Assembly (NCBI RefSeq): GCF_025150085.1
Contig: NZ_CP102280.1
Span: forward strand, 1,685,001-1,749,000
Source: Dorea longicatena
Lineage (GTDB): Bacteria > Bacillota > Clostridia > Lachnospirales > Lachnospiraceae
Direction of reading: 5' to 3'
DNA: 64,000 bases
A program made the translations under genes and the position numbers. Below the pieces are notes generated by a model that was not told the origin of the DNA, made no database searches, and was given only the letters and a program-made list of their open reading frames with translations. Positions 35,304 to 44,787 of this stretch are shown here, in pieces; position 1 is the stretch's first letter; every line of letters begins with the position of its first letter.

Positions 35304-35478
35304 TGGATTAAAATCATCTTTATTATAATATATTTTTCTCTTTGGTTATTAAATATTTCCTTGAGTCATATTATATATTAACAGACCTATTAAATTAAAT
35401 ATAACATAAAATGAAGCCAAGCACTATTAAAATTTTTCAATTTTACACAAAATATTAATCCGAAAGGAATGTATTCTT

Positions 35479-35631
35479 ATGCATAATTTTATTCTTCTTA
35501 TAATTATTGTCTTTGCCATTGCATGCCTGATTGTTGTCTGCTGCTTATGTATTGCATCTACAAACTGGCGAGATGACAGACATGATTATGAATTAGATGA
35601 TATCAGGGATAAATCAGATGAGAACAAGTAA
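35479..35631 (+). CDS. Small single-helix membrane protein (50 aa)
   Basis: ATG at 35479 is preceded by GAAAGGA with 9-base spacing. The product has one hydrophobic helix, FILLIIIVFAIACLIVVCCL (residues about 4-23), then a charged cytoplasmic tail rich in Asp, Arg and Lys ending DKSDENK. No family is recognised. The clean ribosome binding site and strong hydrophobic/charged segregation suggest a real small protein or type I toxin-like peptide. It is the only plus-strand gene between the IS element and the polysaccharide locus. Confidence 0.5.
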   Translation: MHNFILLIIIVFAIACLIVVCCLCIASTNWRDDRHDYELDDIRDKSDENK

Positions 35632-35749
35632 ATATGATAACACCTCAATGTTCATGATATTAATATTTTTCACATATCACCGTATTAAAGTATTCCTCTA
35701 AAATTAAAACTGACTATCCAACCAGTTCTAATCTCTATACTTTGACATA

Positions 35750-35944
35750 CTATAAATCAGAAAATAGATCTTCCTTATACACTTCTGTTTTCAGCATCTC
35801 CTCAAAGCTCTCCTTCACTGTAACCACATCTTCCTTGTATGTCATACCATACCAGGTATCATTACTGCGTAATACTTTGACTGACATCTTATTTTCTGCT
35901 AATAATTCACCAATAAAAGTCCCCTTTTTCCGGTTTTTCCTCAC
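35750..35944 (-). pseudogene. C-terminal remnant of a sugar-phosphate nucleotidyltransferase-like protein
   Basis: KMSVKVLRSNDTWYGMTYKE and the following DVVTVKESFEEMLKTEVYKE resemble the WYGVTYKEDK C-terminus of nucleotidyltransferases in capsule clusters. The preceding residues do not fit the family, and the N-terminal nucleotidyltransferase domain is absent. A short open frame just upstream (about 35930-36045) gives GWVAYREYDQSWCYDVDGK with GGAGG nearby but no ATG. The rest of 35632-36178 holds nothing recognisable. Confidence 0.4.
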
Positions 35945-36178
35945 ACCACTCTAATTTCCCATCTACATCATAACACCAGCTCTGATCATATTCTCTATAT
36001 GCGACCCAGCCCTTTACAATTTTTTCCTCCCTATGATTTATATTTTACCATAGAAGACCTTGCTGTTATTAGCTATTTACAGAAAAAGTTTCACACACTC
36101 TATTTTTCCATGTCTCACTTAGCAAGTAAAGAATATCAACCCCTCCTTTAGTATATTAAGACAAAATCTTCAAAAGCA

Positions 36179-37015
36179 CTATTTTTTGAGCATGATGAAA
36201 ATCGTTTGTTTTCCGTTTTCAAATAACCTCTTCAAGCTCGTTCCACAAATATTGTCTTCCGCTTCACATATCACTTCATAATTCAATGTTCTTGCATAAT
36301 CTCCAATCATTTTTTCAAATTTTTGAGAAATAACAATAAAGAAAAGATCCTTATTCGCATGAATGTTCCCAAGTGTGTTCATATCATGAAGAAATTCCTC
36401 CTCCGTAACAACTCCTATATAGCGTCTTCTTTTTTGAGCTAAAGAAGCGCCAAGAACATTTGACAATGTTCCATCCTTACACCTAGACATTCCACCACTT
36501 ATGCACTTACACATAAAATCTTTTTCCTTTGTCTGAAATCTCGGCGAAAAATAAAGATAATCTTTTTCCGAAACTGCTTCCATCAAAGCTTCTTGTAATT
36601 TCAAAGATTCTACTTCTGTATCTATAATTATTTCCTCTCCAAGCTCAATGTGTGCCGGAAGCTTATAATTCGCAAAGTTCAAAATTTCCTTTGCATCCTT
36701 TACCAGATAATGTCCCAATACAACATCTTTCAACTCCATTGTGTAATCCAGACTATTTCCCAAAGTGATCAGTATCACCGGCAGTTGTCGGTAGAACGCT
36801 TCTGTCATTCCAGAAAAAGCACTTCTAGACGCATTGCTCCCATCCACACATACAGCAACAATCTCTCCGCACTGAGCACTAATTCCAGTAGCGTAATATA
36901 CAGCAGATCTTACATCCAGCGCCAAAATACATTTTATATTATCCTTTTTAAATTGTTGTACAACCATGCTTGGCTCTACTTCTTTTGTATAAATAAGATA
37001 TTCTATCTTTTTCAT
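36179..37015 (-). CDS. PYR-domain-only ThDP-enzyme homologue lacking the catalytic Glu
   Basis: 278 aa from ATG 37015 (AGGAGA upstream). The first ~150 residues parallel the PYR domain of the adjacent MenD-like protein: VDGSNASRSAFSGMTEAFYR here against CTGATASRNYIPGLTEAYYR there. Where the neighbour has DER with the conserved catalytic Glu, this protein has DVR (Val about 35). No GDG...N ThDP-diphosphate motif follows. The C-terminal part is unrelated to known domains I can name. It is translationally close to the MenD-like gene (5 bp apart), so a partner or pseudo-subunit role is inferred. It is the last gene of the locus. Confidence 0.65.
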   Translation of the reverse strand: MKKIEYLIYTKEVEPSMVVQQFKKDNIKCILALDVRSAVYYATGISAQCGEIVAVCVDGSNASRSAFSGMTEAFYRQLPVILITLGNSLDYTMELKDVVLGHYLVKDAKEILNFANYKLPAHIELGEEIIIDTEVESLKLQEALMEAVSEKDYLYFSPRFQTKEKDFMCKCISGGMSRCKDGTLSNVLGASLAQKRRRYIGVVTEEEFLHDMNTLGNIHANKDLFFIVISQKFEKMIGDYARTLNYEVICEAEDNICGTSLKRLFENGKQTIFIMLKK

Positions 37016-37019
37016 TTTA

Positions 37020-38720
37020 TTATCTCCTGAATAATCTCTTAGCAAATTTATACACTAAAGTTTTTCTTAACTCGGCTTTTATGCCAGTATTTTTCGCCAA
37101 TGAATTCATCATTAATAATGCCTGGCTTTCTTCCTTATCATTTGTAAATACTTCTAATAGTACGGGACTCTTATGTTTACATAACCATTGTTCTTTTTGT
37201 CTGTTATATTCTTCTTTCGAAAAAGCACACATATACATAACTCCAAGATTGGCACATAACTTCTTCACAAGCTCTGAATTTCGAAATCCATTATGTCCTT
37301 TAGCAGCCATGAAAGGATCTGCATCCATCCCAAACATCGCTGCTCTGTTATCATAATTTTTAAATTCTGTTCCAACTCCATTATTTACTAAAAGAATATG
37401 CACATTACACGGTATAGCATTGCAAATTGAATTAAGATCATAAAAAAAGGCTAAATCTCCTATTATCAGATAATGTTCTTTTTTCGGATTGCTTATAGCT
37501 GCTCCAATACAAGAAGATAAACATCCATCAATCCCAAAGCCTCCCGTATTCGCATAACATAACACATCCTCTGGCGTTTCAAAAAAGTTCCAAGATCTCA
37601 AAGAATTTAAAATTCCAAAATGAATCACCGAATTTGCCGGAATTCTATCTGCGGTTTCTTTGGCAATCCAAATATTTGAAAACGGAACTTCCGGAACTAA
37701 CCGATTTACCTTTTTCTGAGCCTGAATGCATATATCTATTAAAGTATTTTCCTGCTGTTTTTCTGAATAGTGCTTAAAAAAAGTCGTTTCCTCCATCTCA
37801 AAAACATAGGTCAGATTTCGGAAGCAGTCTCTAATTTCACCATCCGGATTCACTCGCCACAGCTGTTCTCCAACAAATCTCAGATATGTTCCATGCACAG
37901 AACCAATATATATTATCAGATCAAAAATTCTGGTTCCAAACTCTTTTTCCTGATTGTTCACCAGACTTGCCAGAAAACGGTATTTCCCACGATAATTGCT
38001 AATCTGATCGCAAATCACCACTGCATTATTTGCTTCACAAAATGCATCTATTGCTGCAGTCAACTCAGGACTGAATGCCTCATGTGCTCCAACATAAATT
38101 CCAATCTTACCAACTGGTATTTTCGGGAATTCATCGGTCATTATTCTATGTATAACTCTACATTTTGGAAGTTCTTCTGTTGTAAATTGAGCAGAATAAA
38201 CTGTTGTCAAATTAAAATGAACCGGTCCTTTTTCCCTATGCACAAGTTCCAACAAGCCATCATTTACTGCAGTTATCGTATATTGCCTGTCCTCCTCCGA
38301 AAAGACAGACGGAAGTTGAATACTTTTTTTCACTACATCTGGAAATGTTACGCTTCTATCAATAACCTGTGCATAATAGTGTCCTATGCGCCCTGTATGC
38401 TGCGTCGATGTAATCGCCAAAACCGGTAGATGTCTATAATAAGCTTCTGTCAATCCTGGAATATAATTACGGGATGCTGTCGCACCAGTGCAGCTCAATA
38501 CAACCGGTTCCTCACTTTCTTCTGCCAAACCACAGGCCATAAAAGCCGCTGCTCTCTCGTCTACAGCCGAATAGACTTCAAAAAAAGGATCACTTTGAAC
38601 GGACCCGACAAAACTAATATTAGTTGTCCCCGGCGATGCAATAATTTTTCTAATACCGTGAGCTTTCAATAGTGATATTAAAATCAATATGTTCTCTTCA
38701 TCTGTGTAACACATCTTCAT
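37020..38720 (-). CDS. MenD-like thiamine-diphosphate-dependent enzyme in the polysaccharide locus
   Basis: 566 aa from the ATG giving MKMCYTDEEN; an in-frame ATG at 38747 is also possible, and both have weak sites. The PYR domain has IIASPGTTN and AVDERAAAFMACG (Glu about 55). The central domain is less conserved. The PP domain has NTGGFGIDGCLSS and IIGDLAFFYDLN...LLVNNG, the ThDP/Mg site, closely resembling MenD. No menaquinone genes are nearby; a role in making an unusual sugar or acyl substituent is inferred from location. A perfect 28-bp palindrome lies upstream. Confidence 0.8.
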   Translation of the reverse strand: MKMCYTDEENILILISLLKAHGIRKIIASPGTTNISFVGSVQSDPFFEVYSAVDERAAAFMACGLAEESEEPVVLSCTGATASRNYIPGLTEAYYRHLPVLAITSTQHTGRIGHYYAQVIDRSVTFPDVVKKSIQLPSVFSEEDRQYTITAVNDGLLELVHREKGPVHFNLTTVYSAQFTTEELPKCRVIHRIMTDEFPKIPVGKIGIYVGAHEAFSPELTAAIDAFCEANNAVVICDQISNYRGKYRFLASLVNNQEKEFGTRIFDLIIYIGSVHGTYLRFVGEQLWRVNPDGEIRDCFRNLTYVFEMEETTFFKHYSEKQQENTLIDICIQAQKKVNRLVPEVPFSNIWIAKETADRIPANSVIHFGILNSLRSWNFFETPEDVLCYANTGGFGIDGCLSSCIGAAISNPKKEHYLIIGDLAFFYDLNSICNAIPCNVHILLVNNGVGTEFKNYDNRAAMFGMDADPFMAAKGHNGFRNSELVKKLCANLGVMYMCAFSKEEYNRQKEQWLCKHKSPVLLEVFTNDKEESQALLMMNSLAKNTGIKAELRKTLVYKFAKRLFRR

Positions 38721-38760
38721 CTTTTCAACTTCACTTTCCCTTCTCATTCTTTTATATAAC

Positions 38761-38788
38761 AATCTATTATTTTTAAAAATAATAGATT
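38761..38788. promoter_or_regulatory. Perfect 28-bp palindrome upstream of the MenD-like gene
   Basis: The half AATCTATTATTTTT is followed directly by its complement with no spacer, ending about 13-40 bp from the possible start codons. It could be an operator for a dimeric regulator or a small cruciform. It has no T-run of terminator type. Confidence 0.5.
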
Positions 38789-38818
38789 TAATTTTTGTTT
38801 TTTAATCCAATTTTCATA

Positions 38819-38875
38819 AAAAAATCTACCGCCTTACGAATCGAATTTCCGATTCATTAATGCGGCAGATTTTTC
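38819..38875 (-). terminator. Hairpin terminator between the acyltransferase and MenD-like genes
   Basis: On the minus strand, AAAATCTGCCGC pairs with GCGGTAGATTTT, with an inner ATGAATCG/CGATTCGT stem, followed by TTTTATG. It likely ends the long polysaccharide transcript and isolates the MenD-like pair. Confidence 0.65.
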
Positions 38876-38943
38876 TGAAAATTATTATATAGGGTAGGCA
38901 TTATAGAAAATTTTTTCTTGCCTACAATACATTTTAACACATT

Positions 38944-39001
38944 TTCATCTAAAACAGTAATTTTTTTCATTATTTTGAAAAAAATTACTGTTTTAGATGA
39001 A
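38944..39001. terminator. Perfect 24-bp inverted repeat overlapping the acyltransferase stop codon
   Basis: 38944-38967 is the exact reverse complement of 38978-39001 with a 10-nt loop. The TAA stop (38993-38995) lies inside one arm. Seven-base T/A runs sit at the loop end. The first of two structures downstream of the capsule operon. Confidence 0.65.
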
Positions 39002-40126
39002 TTTACCTACCACCGGAATTCTTTTAACACATAATGTAATTATTAAAGAAATCAACGTAACTACTATACTATATATAATTCCCACTGTAATATTGGAAGT
39101 AAAAGAAGCTTGTATTGAAAACTTTTCTATCGTTCTAAGAACTAATACATGAACAAGATATATTCCCATCGTATTCTTTGATATCACTTCAATACACTTA
39201 CAGAATCTATCCTTTAAAGTGATCTCCGACTGTTTTTGTAATCTATTATTTTTATTAAAATCCATAAAAAATAGAAATACATAAATCGCGTTAAGTAATA
39301 CAAAAATTGTACTCCTACCTTCCCATACCGTGTCCCAAAATGTATTCGTTATTTTTGAATATAATATACCAATTATAAATAAACATATGTTATTTAGCAA
39401 AAAGCCCAGAACCATCAAAACTTTGCATTTCATAATATGCACTTTTTCCAATATATTTTTATATGTATATATTAATCCTCCAATACAGAAATATATAATA
39501 TCACAAGGATTATTCCCTGTAAACGGATTGAACATATTGAAAAAATTAATACCACTTATATTCTTTGGATGACGTATTACAACTGTTGCCAACATCCCCA
39601 TCTCATTGAGAAAAGTATTTCCAAATATCATTGCAATTCCGATAACTACAAAGTATATAAATATTTTTCTCTGATCACGATGAATGTAATATAATACCGG
39701 AAATAACAGGTAAATACACACAAGTTCTCCCAAAAACCACAAGTGACTTGTCCAGTTCGGCCTTGTCTGCCAAAACGTAAGCAAAAATTCTTTTGCACTC
39801 AAGTATTCTCCCCGAATAAACATTAAAAATATGATCGTAATTACGCCCCATATGATAGCAATGGCTGCAACCCGAATTGTCTTTCTTATATGTTTTTTCA
39901 GATTAAATCCTCTTCCAAATAACAGAAATCCATTAACCACAAAGAACAGCGGAACTGCTACCGCTACTAATGTCTGAATAAAATAATTAACATACCCTGT
40001 CATTTTCCCGCTCAAGATGTTTGCATTTCCAATCGCACCATGATAAAAAACTATACATATTATCGCAATCGTTTCCAACAAGTCAATATATCCAAATCTT
40101 ATCTTCTTTTTCTTACTCTCTTCCAT
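38993..40126 (-). CDS. Acyltransferase-3 family membrane protein (OafA/WecH-like)
   Basis: 377 aa, about ten membrane helices. The N-terminal RFGYIDLLETIAIICIVFYHG carries the conserved His near the end of helix 1. VPLFFVVNGFLLFGRGF and SHLWFLGELVCIYLLFPV are the family R/H-containing loops. It probably adds O-acetyl (or other acyl) groups to the polysaccharide. It is the last gene of the main capsule transcript and clearly AT-rich. Confidence 0.88.
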   Translation of the reverse strand: MEESKKKKIRFGYIDLLETIAIICIVFYHGAIGNANILSGKMTGYVNYFIQTLVAVAVPLFFVVNGFLLFGRGFNLKKHIRKTIRVAAIAIIWGVITIIFLMFIRGEYLSAKEFLLTFWQTRPNWTSHLWFLGELVCIYLLFPVLYYIHRDQRKIFIYFVVIGIAMIFGNTFLNEMGMLATVVIRHPKNISGINFFNMFNPFTGNNPCDIIYFCIGGLIYTYKNILEKVHIMKCKVLMVLGFLLNNICLFIIGILYSKITNTFWDTVWEGRSTIFVLLNAIYVFLFFMDFNKNNRLQKQSEITLKDRFCKCIEVISKNTMGIYLVHVLVLRTIEKFSIQASFTSNITVGIIYSIVVTLISLIITLCVKRIPVVGKFI

Positions 40127-40154
40127 CCTGCTACTCCCTTTTTACAGATACTTT

Positions 40155-41120
40155 TTACGGATATAATCCCAGATCAAATACATGTGTAAATTCATACTTT
40201 TCATCATTAAAAAATATTGCGCCCAATGTTCCGCCACAATTTCCACCAACTAACGCATCACAACGTGACAATAATATAATAGATGAAAGATATTCCAACC
40301 CAGACCAGTAATTATCATTCTCCCTCTCAAAGTGAACATCCTTTATATAAGATATAGAAGAATCTTTATCATATATATCATCATAATACCGTCGTTTATT
40401 CTCTAATATCTTTCCCGGAAATTCTTTTTTAAAAAGGTCTCTTGTCTTTCTCTCTTCCGTTGCAAGATAAATTGCATCATACTTATTCTTCTCCATATAC
40501 TTTTTACAATATGCAATTACATCCTTTATTTCCGGCTGAACAGGGTGCCCTGACGGTTTTAATGCCAGATAATCTGTACCACGGCAGATAACTCCCAGTA
40601 CTTTTCTTTTTCCTTCAAATAGCTGCTTATATTCCGCTTCGATATATTCTCTGGTTTTTGAATTTAAGCGAATATATTTTTTATACCACTGACACCAGAT
40701 GTGAACCTCTTTCTTGTTAAAAATATCATCAAACTTAGGCAGATATGCGTTCGTTTTCTTTTTACATTCTACAAAGGTAACATTTCGTTTAGATCGCAAA
40801 CTGTCGTCTAACGGTTGAAAATACCATTCCCAATGGATATTTTCTTTTTTGTTCTCATTAACACAGATCTGTGGATACATTTTATGATATTTTGCATAAA
40901 TAATCAAAGCCAACATATTATGCAAATAACAGAAGTTAAAATACTCGTATTCATATTCTCCTTCTTTTATCTGCATTATCTTAATCAAATCCCTGTTGAA
41001 ACTTTCCGTATCTTCTGCATGTTTACCAGCATATATATGATATGGTATTCGTTCAAGCCGCTGTCCCGCAAAATACAAATTAGGATAAATCTTCTGATTA
41101 TAAATATCTTTTAATGACAT
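40155..41120 (-). CDS. O-fucosyltransferase-fold glycosyltransferase-like protein
   Basis: 321 aa, soluble. LGVICRGTDYLALKPSGHP has the (H/C)xRGTDY donor-binding motif of GT-B fucosyltransferase-like proteins. AIYLATEERKTRDLFKKEF and the C-terminal LSRCDALVGGNCGGTLGAIF match the conserved D-x-S/T-G-type end of that group. It probably transfers a sugar to the repeat unit in the cytoplasm. Sugar specificity is unknown. It sits between two acyltransferase-3 genes. Confidence 0.65.
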   Translation of the reverse strand: MSLKDIYNQKIYPNLYFAGQRLERIPYHIYAGKHAEDTESFNRDLIKIMQIKEGEYEYEYFNFCYLHNMLALIIYAKYHKMYPQICVNENKKENIHWEWYFQPLDDSLRSKRNVTFVECKKKTNAYLPKFDDIFNKKEVHIWCQWYKKYIRLNSKTREYIEAEYKQLFEGKRKVLGVICRGTDYLALKPSGHPVQPEIKDVIAYCKKYMEKNKYDAIYLATEERKTRDLFKKEFPGKILENKRRYYDDIYDKDSSISYIKDVHFERENDNYWSGLEYLSSIILLSRCDALVGGNCGGTLGAIFFNDEKYEFTHVFDLGLYP

Positions 41121-41138
41121 AATCCTCGCTCCCTTTAA

Positions 41139-42170
41139 CTAACTTCTCATCTTCCACAATTTCGTCCATACAATATTAACAATGCACAAAACAATAATGG
41201 TTATTGCCCATAACATCGTTTCCGGCAGCGTCACATCTATCCTCCTTGCTATAGCTTCCAATACCAACGGATGTAATCCATAAATCAAAATTGATGAATC
41301 ACGACAGAACTTTCCAGCCTTCGAAGCGCCTTCTGTAGTTAACGGGTTCTGTAATAACACTATAAATAATAATAAAATAACAAAAAGTACTCCAAAACTT
41401 CCTGCCGTCCCTTCTGATAAGCCCATATTACCTGCCAACCATATTTCAAAACAATTAAAAAGTATAGCTACTGTCAAACATATCTTCGCCGTTTTCCGGT
41501 TAATCATCTTTTCTTCATTCAGCCATTTATTCTCCACAGCAGAAATATAATTTCCAAGAAAAGTAAATGGTAATATTGCTGTAGTAAAACGATGAATATA
41601 TGTAAAATCGAACCACTGCATTAAACGATCCAGCCCAGGTATAAAATGTTCGCCTATGCCATACCATGTATACGTACATGCTCCAAACACATAACAAAGT
41701 ATGCCAATAATCCAGAATATCTTTTCACATTTCCATTTTATAGCAAAATGCAAAATTACAACTCCTAATATCATACAAGGGAAAAACCATAAATGATAAT
41801 ATGTTCCATACATCACAAAACGCTTCACGATCGTATATATCAAATCGCCAACAGACAATCCGGCAAACTCATGTTGCGTGAATCCCCATATAATATAAAT
41901 CACACTAAACACAACATAATAGCTCAATAATGATTTAATATTTTTTATCCATCCCCTGCTATCTTTTTTCTCGTGTTTTGTAAGGAAATATCCTGTAACA
42001 CATGCAAAAAAAGGAACTGCCATTCTTCCCAAAGCCGCATTTACTACTTTCGCAACAGTTGGTGATATGTCATTTAAAAAGTTAGCGTGTACACCTACAA
42101 CCAAAAGTGCTGCAATAAATTTGACAATATCCAACGAATTATTTCTTGCTTTTGTTTTATTTTCTTGCAT
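41139..42170 (-). CDS. Acyltransferase-3 family membrane protein
   Basis: 343 aa from ATG 42170 (GGTGGA 5 bases upstream; another ATG 12 bp earlier lacks a site). About ten membrane helices. The N-terminal SLDIVKFIAALLVVGVHANF has the family Asp/His. VPFFACVTGYFLTKHE and HLWFFPCMILGVVILHF are the other conserved blocks. It is a second, distinct O-acyltransferase in the locus, so the polymer may carry two acyl decorations. Confidence 0.88.
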   Translation of the reverse strand: MQENKTKARNNSLDIVKFIAALLVVGVHANFLNDISPTVAKVVNAALGRMAVPFFACVTGYFLTKHEKKDSRGWIKNIKSLLSYYVVFSVIYIIWGFTQHEFAGLSVGDLIYTIVKRFVMYGTYYHLWFFPCMILGVVILHFAIKWKCEKIFWIIGILCYVFGACTYTWYGIGEHFIPGLDRLMQWFDFTYIHRFTTAILPFTFLGNYISAVENKWLNEEKMINRKTAKICLTVAILFNCFEIWLAGNMGLSEGTAGSFGVLFVILLLFIVLLQNPLTTEGASKAGKFCRDSSILIYGLHPLVLEAIARRIDVTLPETMLWAITIIVLCIVNIVWTKLWKMRS

Positions 42171-42205
42171 ATTTTCCACCATTTTCGCATTCTGTTATCT
42201 TAAAC

Positions 42206-43717
42206 TTAGTTTCTCTTAAACATTCTTCTGACATTTTCTTTTTCTTCCTGATTGAATCCCCATCTATAAAGGAGAATCCCATATACACAGATAAATATTG
42301 CACCCTGACTAATAAAATCAAACCACGAATCTACTGCAAAAAAGCTTTTTACCAACAATCCTTCCATATATGCTATTATCAACACAATTGTTGGACGGAT
42401 CATGCTCTTAAAGAATGCCTTAATATTCAGCCCAATCTTGGTCTGATAATACCAGTTCATTAAAATTATATTTCCAACAACTGTTGCCAATGTTGTTCCA
42501 AAAGCGGCACCAATCGCACCATAATATTTTCCTAATGGTACACTTATTCCCAGATTTGCAAATGCGATTATAAAATACACAATCGACCGGAATTTGTGCA
42601 TATTCTTTGCTTTCTGAATTTCTATTCCAATGTTCTGAATTAATGGTATAATTGCCGGAATCATAACCAATGCCCCAACATAATATGCCGCATCATACCC
42701 TTCTCCGGCCCATTTCATAATAAAGAATTTTCCGTATAGCAGATATCCTCCCAGGATAGCTGAAAGGACTACATACTGTACACGTCCAATTTTAATGAAC
42801 AATGCAGTCAATGCATCATCTCCCTGTCTTTCCGCTACCATCTTATTGACACGGGGAATAAATACATTTGACACTGCAGTCGACATATTAATAAAATACT
42901 GATTAAACTGACTACCAACTGAATAAACAGCTACCACGCTTGCTCCCTGAACTGCACCTAAGATAACTTTGTCCACATTCCAATTTATCTGTGATGCAAT
43001 CTCATTTAAAAATATGAATATCGAAAATGAGCCAACATTCTTTAACACTTTTAGCTGCATTCCATGAAATTGAAATTTCATTTCCAATTTTACAATACAA
43101 TAATACACATTCATTACTGTTCTAAATACAGATATAAATAAGTTAACTGCTACTAATGCTGTGGATTTATATCCCATATACAATAAGGGTAATGTTAAAA
43201 TCGGAAGTAATACTGTTGCGCCAATAAGGATAAGTCGCTGAAAAATATATTTTTCATGAGCCGTAATATAACAGTCAAAAATAATATTCGGAAATGTTAA
43301 TGCTGTTGAAAGAACCAGTACAAACATCAAAATTCGTACCTGATGTACGTCCGCTGGTGAAAGGCTACTGTTAAAAATCAGATTCGCCGAAGCAATCATC
43401 ACACCTCCTACGATACACGAAACGATTGCAAGGCAACAAAATACCAACAGGAAAATACTATTCAATCTACGGATTTTCTCTTCTTCCCCTTTTACCTTAT
43501 ATTCAAAATAGAACTTAACATATGAACTGTTAAATCCAAAACTCAGCAAACTAAGATACGATACAGCCGAGCTTCCTAATTGATATAATCCATATTCATT
43601 CTGACCTAAAAGTCTCAGCATTACCGGTGTATATATAATCGCACATAAGCTCTGGATCACAATTGACAGATAACTTAGTATCGCCCCCATCTTAAGCTGA
43701 TTTACTTTCTTTTGCAT
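42206..43717 (-). CDS. wzx: Polysaccharide repeat-unit flippase (Wzx, MATE/PST type)
   Basis: 503 aa, about 14 membrane helices. The N-terminal MGAILSYLSIVIQSLCAIIY and LLGQNEYGLYQLGSSAVSYL are typical of the polysaccharide transport superfamily. It moves the undecaprenyl-linked repeat across the membrane before Wzy-type polymerisation. The gene order wzx-pyruvyltransferase-GT is normal for Wzy-dependent clusters. Confidence 0.92.
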   Translation of the reverse strand: MQKKVNQLKMGAILSYLSIVIQSLCAIIYTPVMLRLLGQNEYGLYQLGSSAVSYLSLLSFGFNSSYVKFYFEYKVKGEEEKIRRLNSIFLLVFCCLAIVSCIVGGVMIASANLIFNSSLSPADVHQVRILMFVLVLSTALTFPNIIFDCYITAHEKYIFQRLILIGATVLLPILTLPLLYMGYKSTALVAVNLFISVFRTVMNVYYCIVKLEMKFQFHGMQLKVLKNVGSFSIFIFLNEIASQINWNVDKVILGAVQGASVVAVYSVGSQFNQYFINMSTAVSNVFIPRVNKMVAERQGDDALTALFIKIGRVQYVVLSAILGGYLLYGKFFIMKWAGEGYDAAYYVGALVMIPAIIPLIQNIGIEIQKAKNMHKFRSIVYFIIAFANLGISVPLGKYYGAIGAAFGTTLATVVGNIILMNWYYQTKIGLNIKAFFKSMIRPTIVLIIAYMEGLLVKSFFAVDSWFDFISQGAIFICVYGILLYRWGFNQEEKENVRRMFKRN

Positions 43718-43731
43718 TAATTATTTCTCCT

Positions 43732-44784
43732 TTAAATTCTGTCTAAAAAATTCTTAAATCTTTTTCTTTCCTGTTCAAGCACCATATCTGTATAATCAAA
43801 ATTCACCTGAAAGACATCCTGTTCTTCCACACCTTCTGGTGTTCGTTCCAAACAGTTAAACAGCGTCAGCAAAGTACTTAAACGCGAACTCATCGTTTTA
43901 AAATTATCTCTACGCTCAAACACAACAAATGGCGTATGAAAAATAAGCGAAAAAACCGTTCCATGAAAAGAATCCGTACAAACACAAGCTGCATGATCTA
44001 TCAGATACAGAAACTCATCCGGTGCAATACCAAAGTTTTCTTCATTCTGCAATTCAAAAATCTTCATATGATTCTTCTCTGCCAGATTCTCTATCCAGAT
44101 CTTATATGAAGCTTCACAATCTCCCAGAAAATATGTAAGAATATACGGTGAATTTTTTAATCTGCTTTTGGGTTCTTTTTCAACGTTTCTCCATTTTTCT
44201 GCACTCAGATACATAGTCGGGTCACACAATACTTCTACATTCCTTCCAGTTAGCTCCCGGATCAGTTCTGCTCCTTTTTCTTCTCTGACCGATAATAATC
44301 TGAAATCCTTCAACCATTTTGCGAAATTTTCTTTATCTTTTTCCGGTATTTGTTCTATTGCAATACTCGGTGAAAGTGCAACCTTTTTCTCTCTTTCTGT
44401 AAAACTCAAAAAATTAGCTGCCGTACAATACTCCAGATATGGATTCCAGACCTGATCACTTCCTGCTATAAAATAATCATACGCAGAATCCAGACCTTCC
44501 GGAATCTGTTCGTCTATCATATAACTGCTTCTTTTAATATAGGTCTTATTAAATCTGTGAAAATTCAGGATTCTGTTCTCTTCTTTTGTTAAATGATAGT
44601 GTAAGAAACGTTTTATATACAGTTTGCGGATATATGCCGGGGCTTCTGTATCGAATACATTCGTTGTTTTCCATATTGTCTCGGCCTGAATTTTTCTGCT
44701 TTCCAATGCCTCCTGCACAGCATAATTTTGAAGACGATTCCCGTAATTATATCCATTTGTAATCGTCACTATTCCCGCTTTCAT
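43732..44784 (-). CDS. Polysaccharide pyruvyl transferase
   Basis: 350 aa, PF04230 family. The N-terminal AGIVTITNGYNYGNRLQNYA is the conserved 'N-(Y/W)-G-N' opening. VLCDPTMYLSAEKW and the C-terminal VCTDSFHGTVFSLIFHTPFV (D-S-F-H-G motif) are diagnostic. It transfers pyruvate from PEP to form a ketal on a sugar, adding negative charge to the polymer. It starts 3 bp after the preceding GT2 gene ends. Confidence 0.92.
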   Translation of the reverse strand: MKAGIVTITNGYNYGNRLQNYAVQEALESRKIQAETIWKTTNVFDTEAPAYIRKLYIKRFLHYHLTKEENRILNFHRFNKTYIKRSSYMIDEQIPEGLDSAYDYFIAGSDQVWNPYLEYCTAANFLSFTEREKKVALSPSIAIEQIPEKDKENFAKWLKDFRLLSVREEKGAELIRELTGRNVEVLCDPTMYLSAEKWRNVEKEPKSRLKNSPYILTYFLGDCEASYKIWIENLAEKNHMKIFELQNEENFGIAPDEFLYLIDHAACVCTDSFHGTVFSLIFHTPFVVFERRDNFKTMSSRLSTLLTLFNCLERTPEGVEEQDVFQVNFDYTDMVLEQERKRFKNFLDRI

Positions 44785-44787
44785 ATG

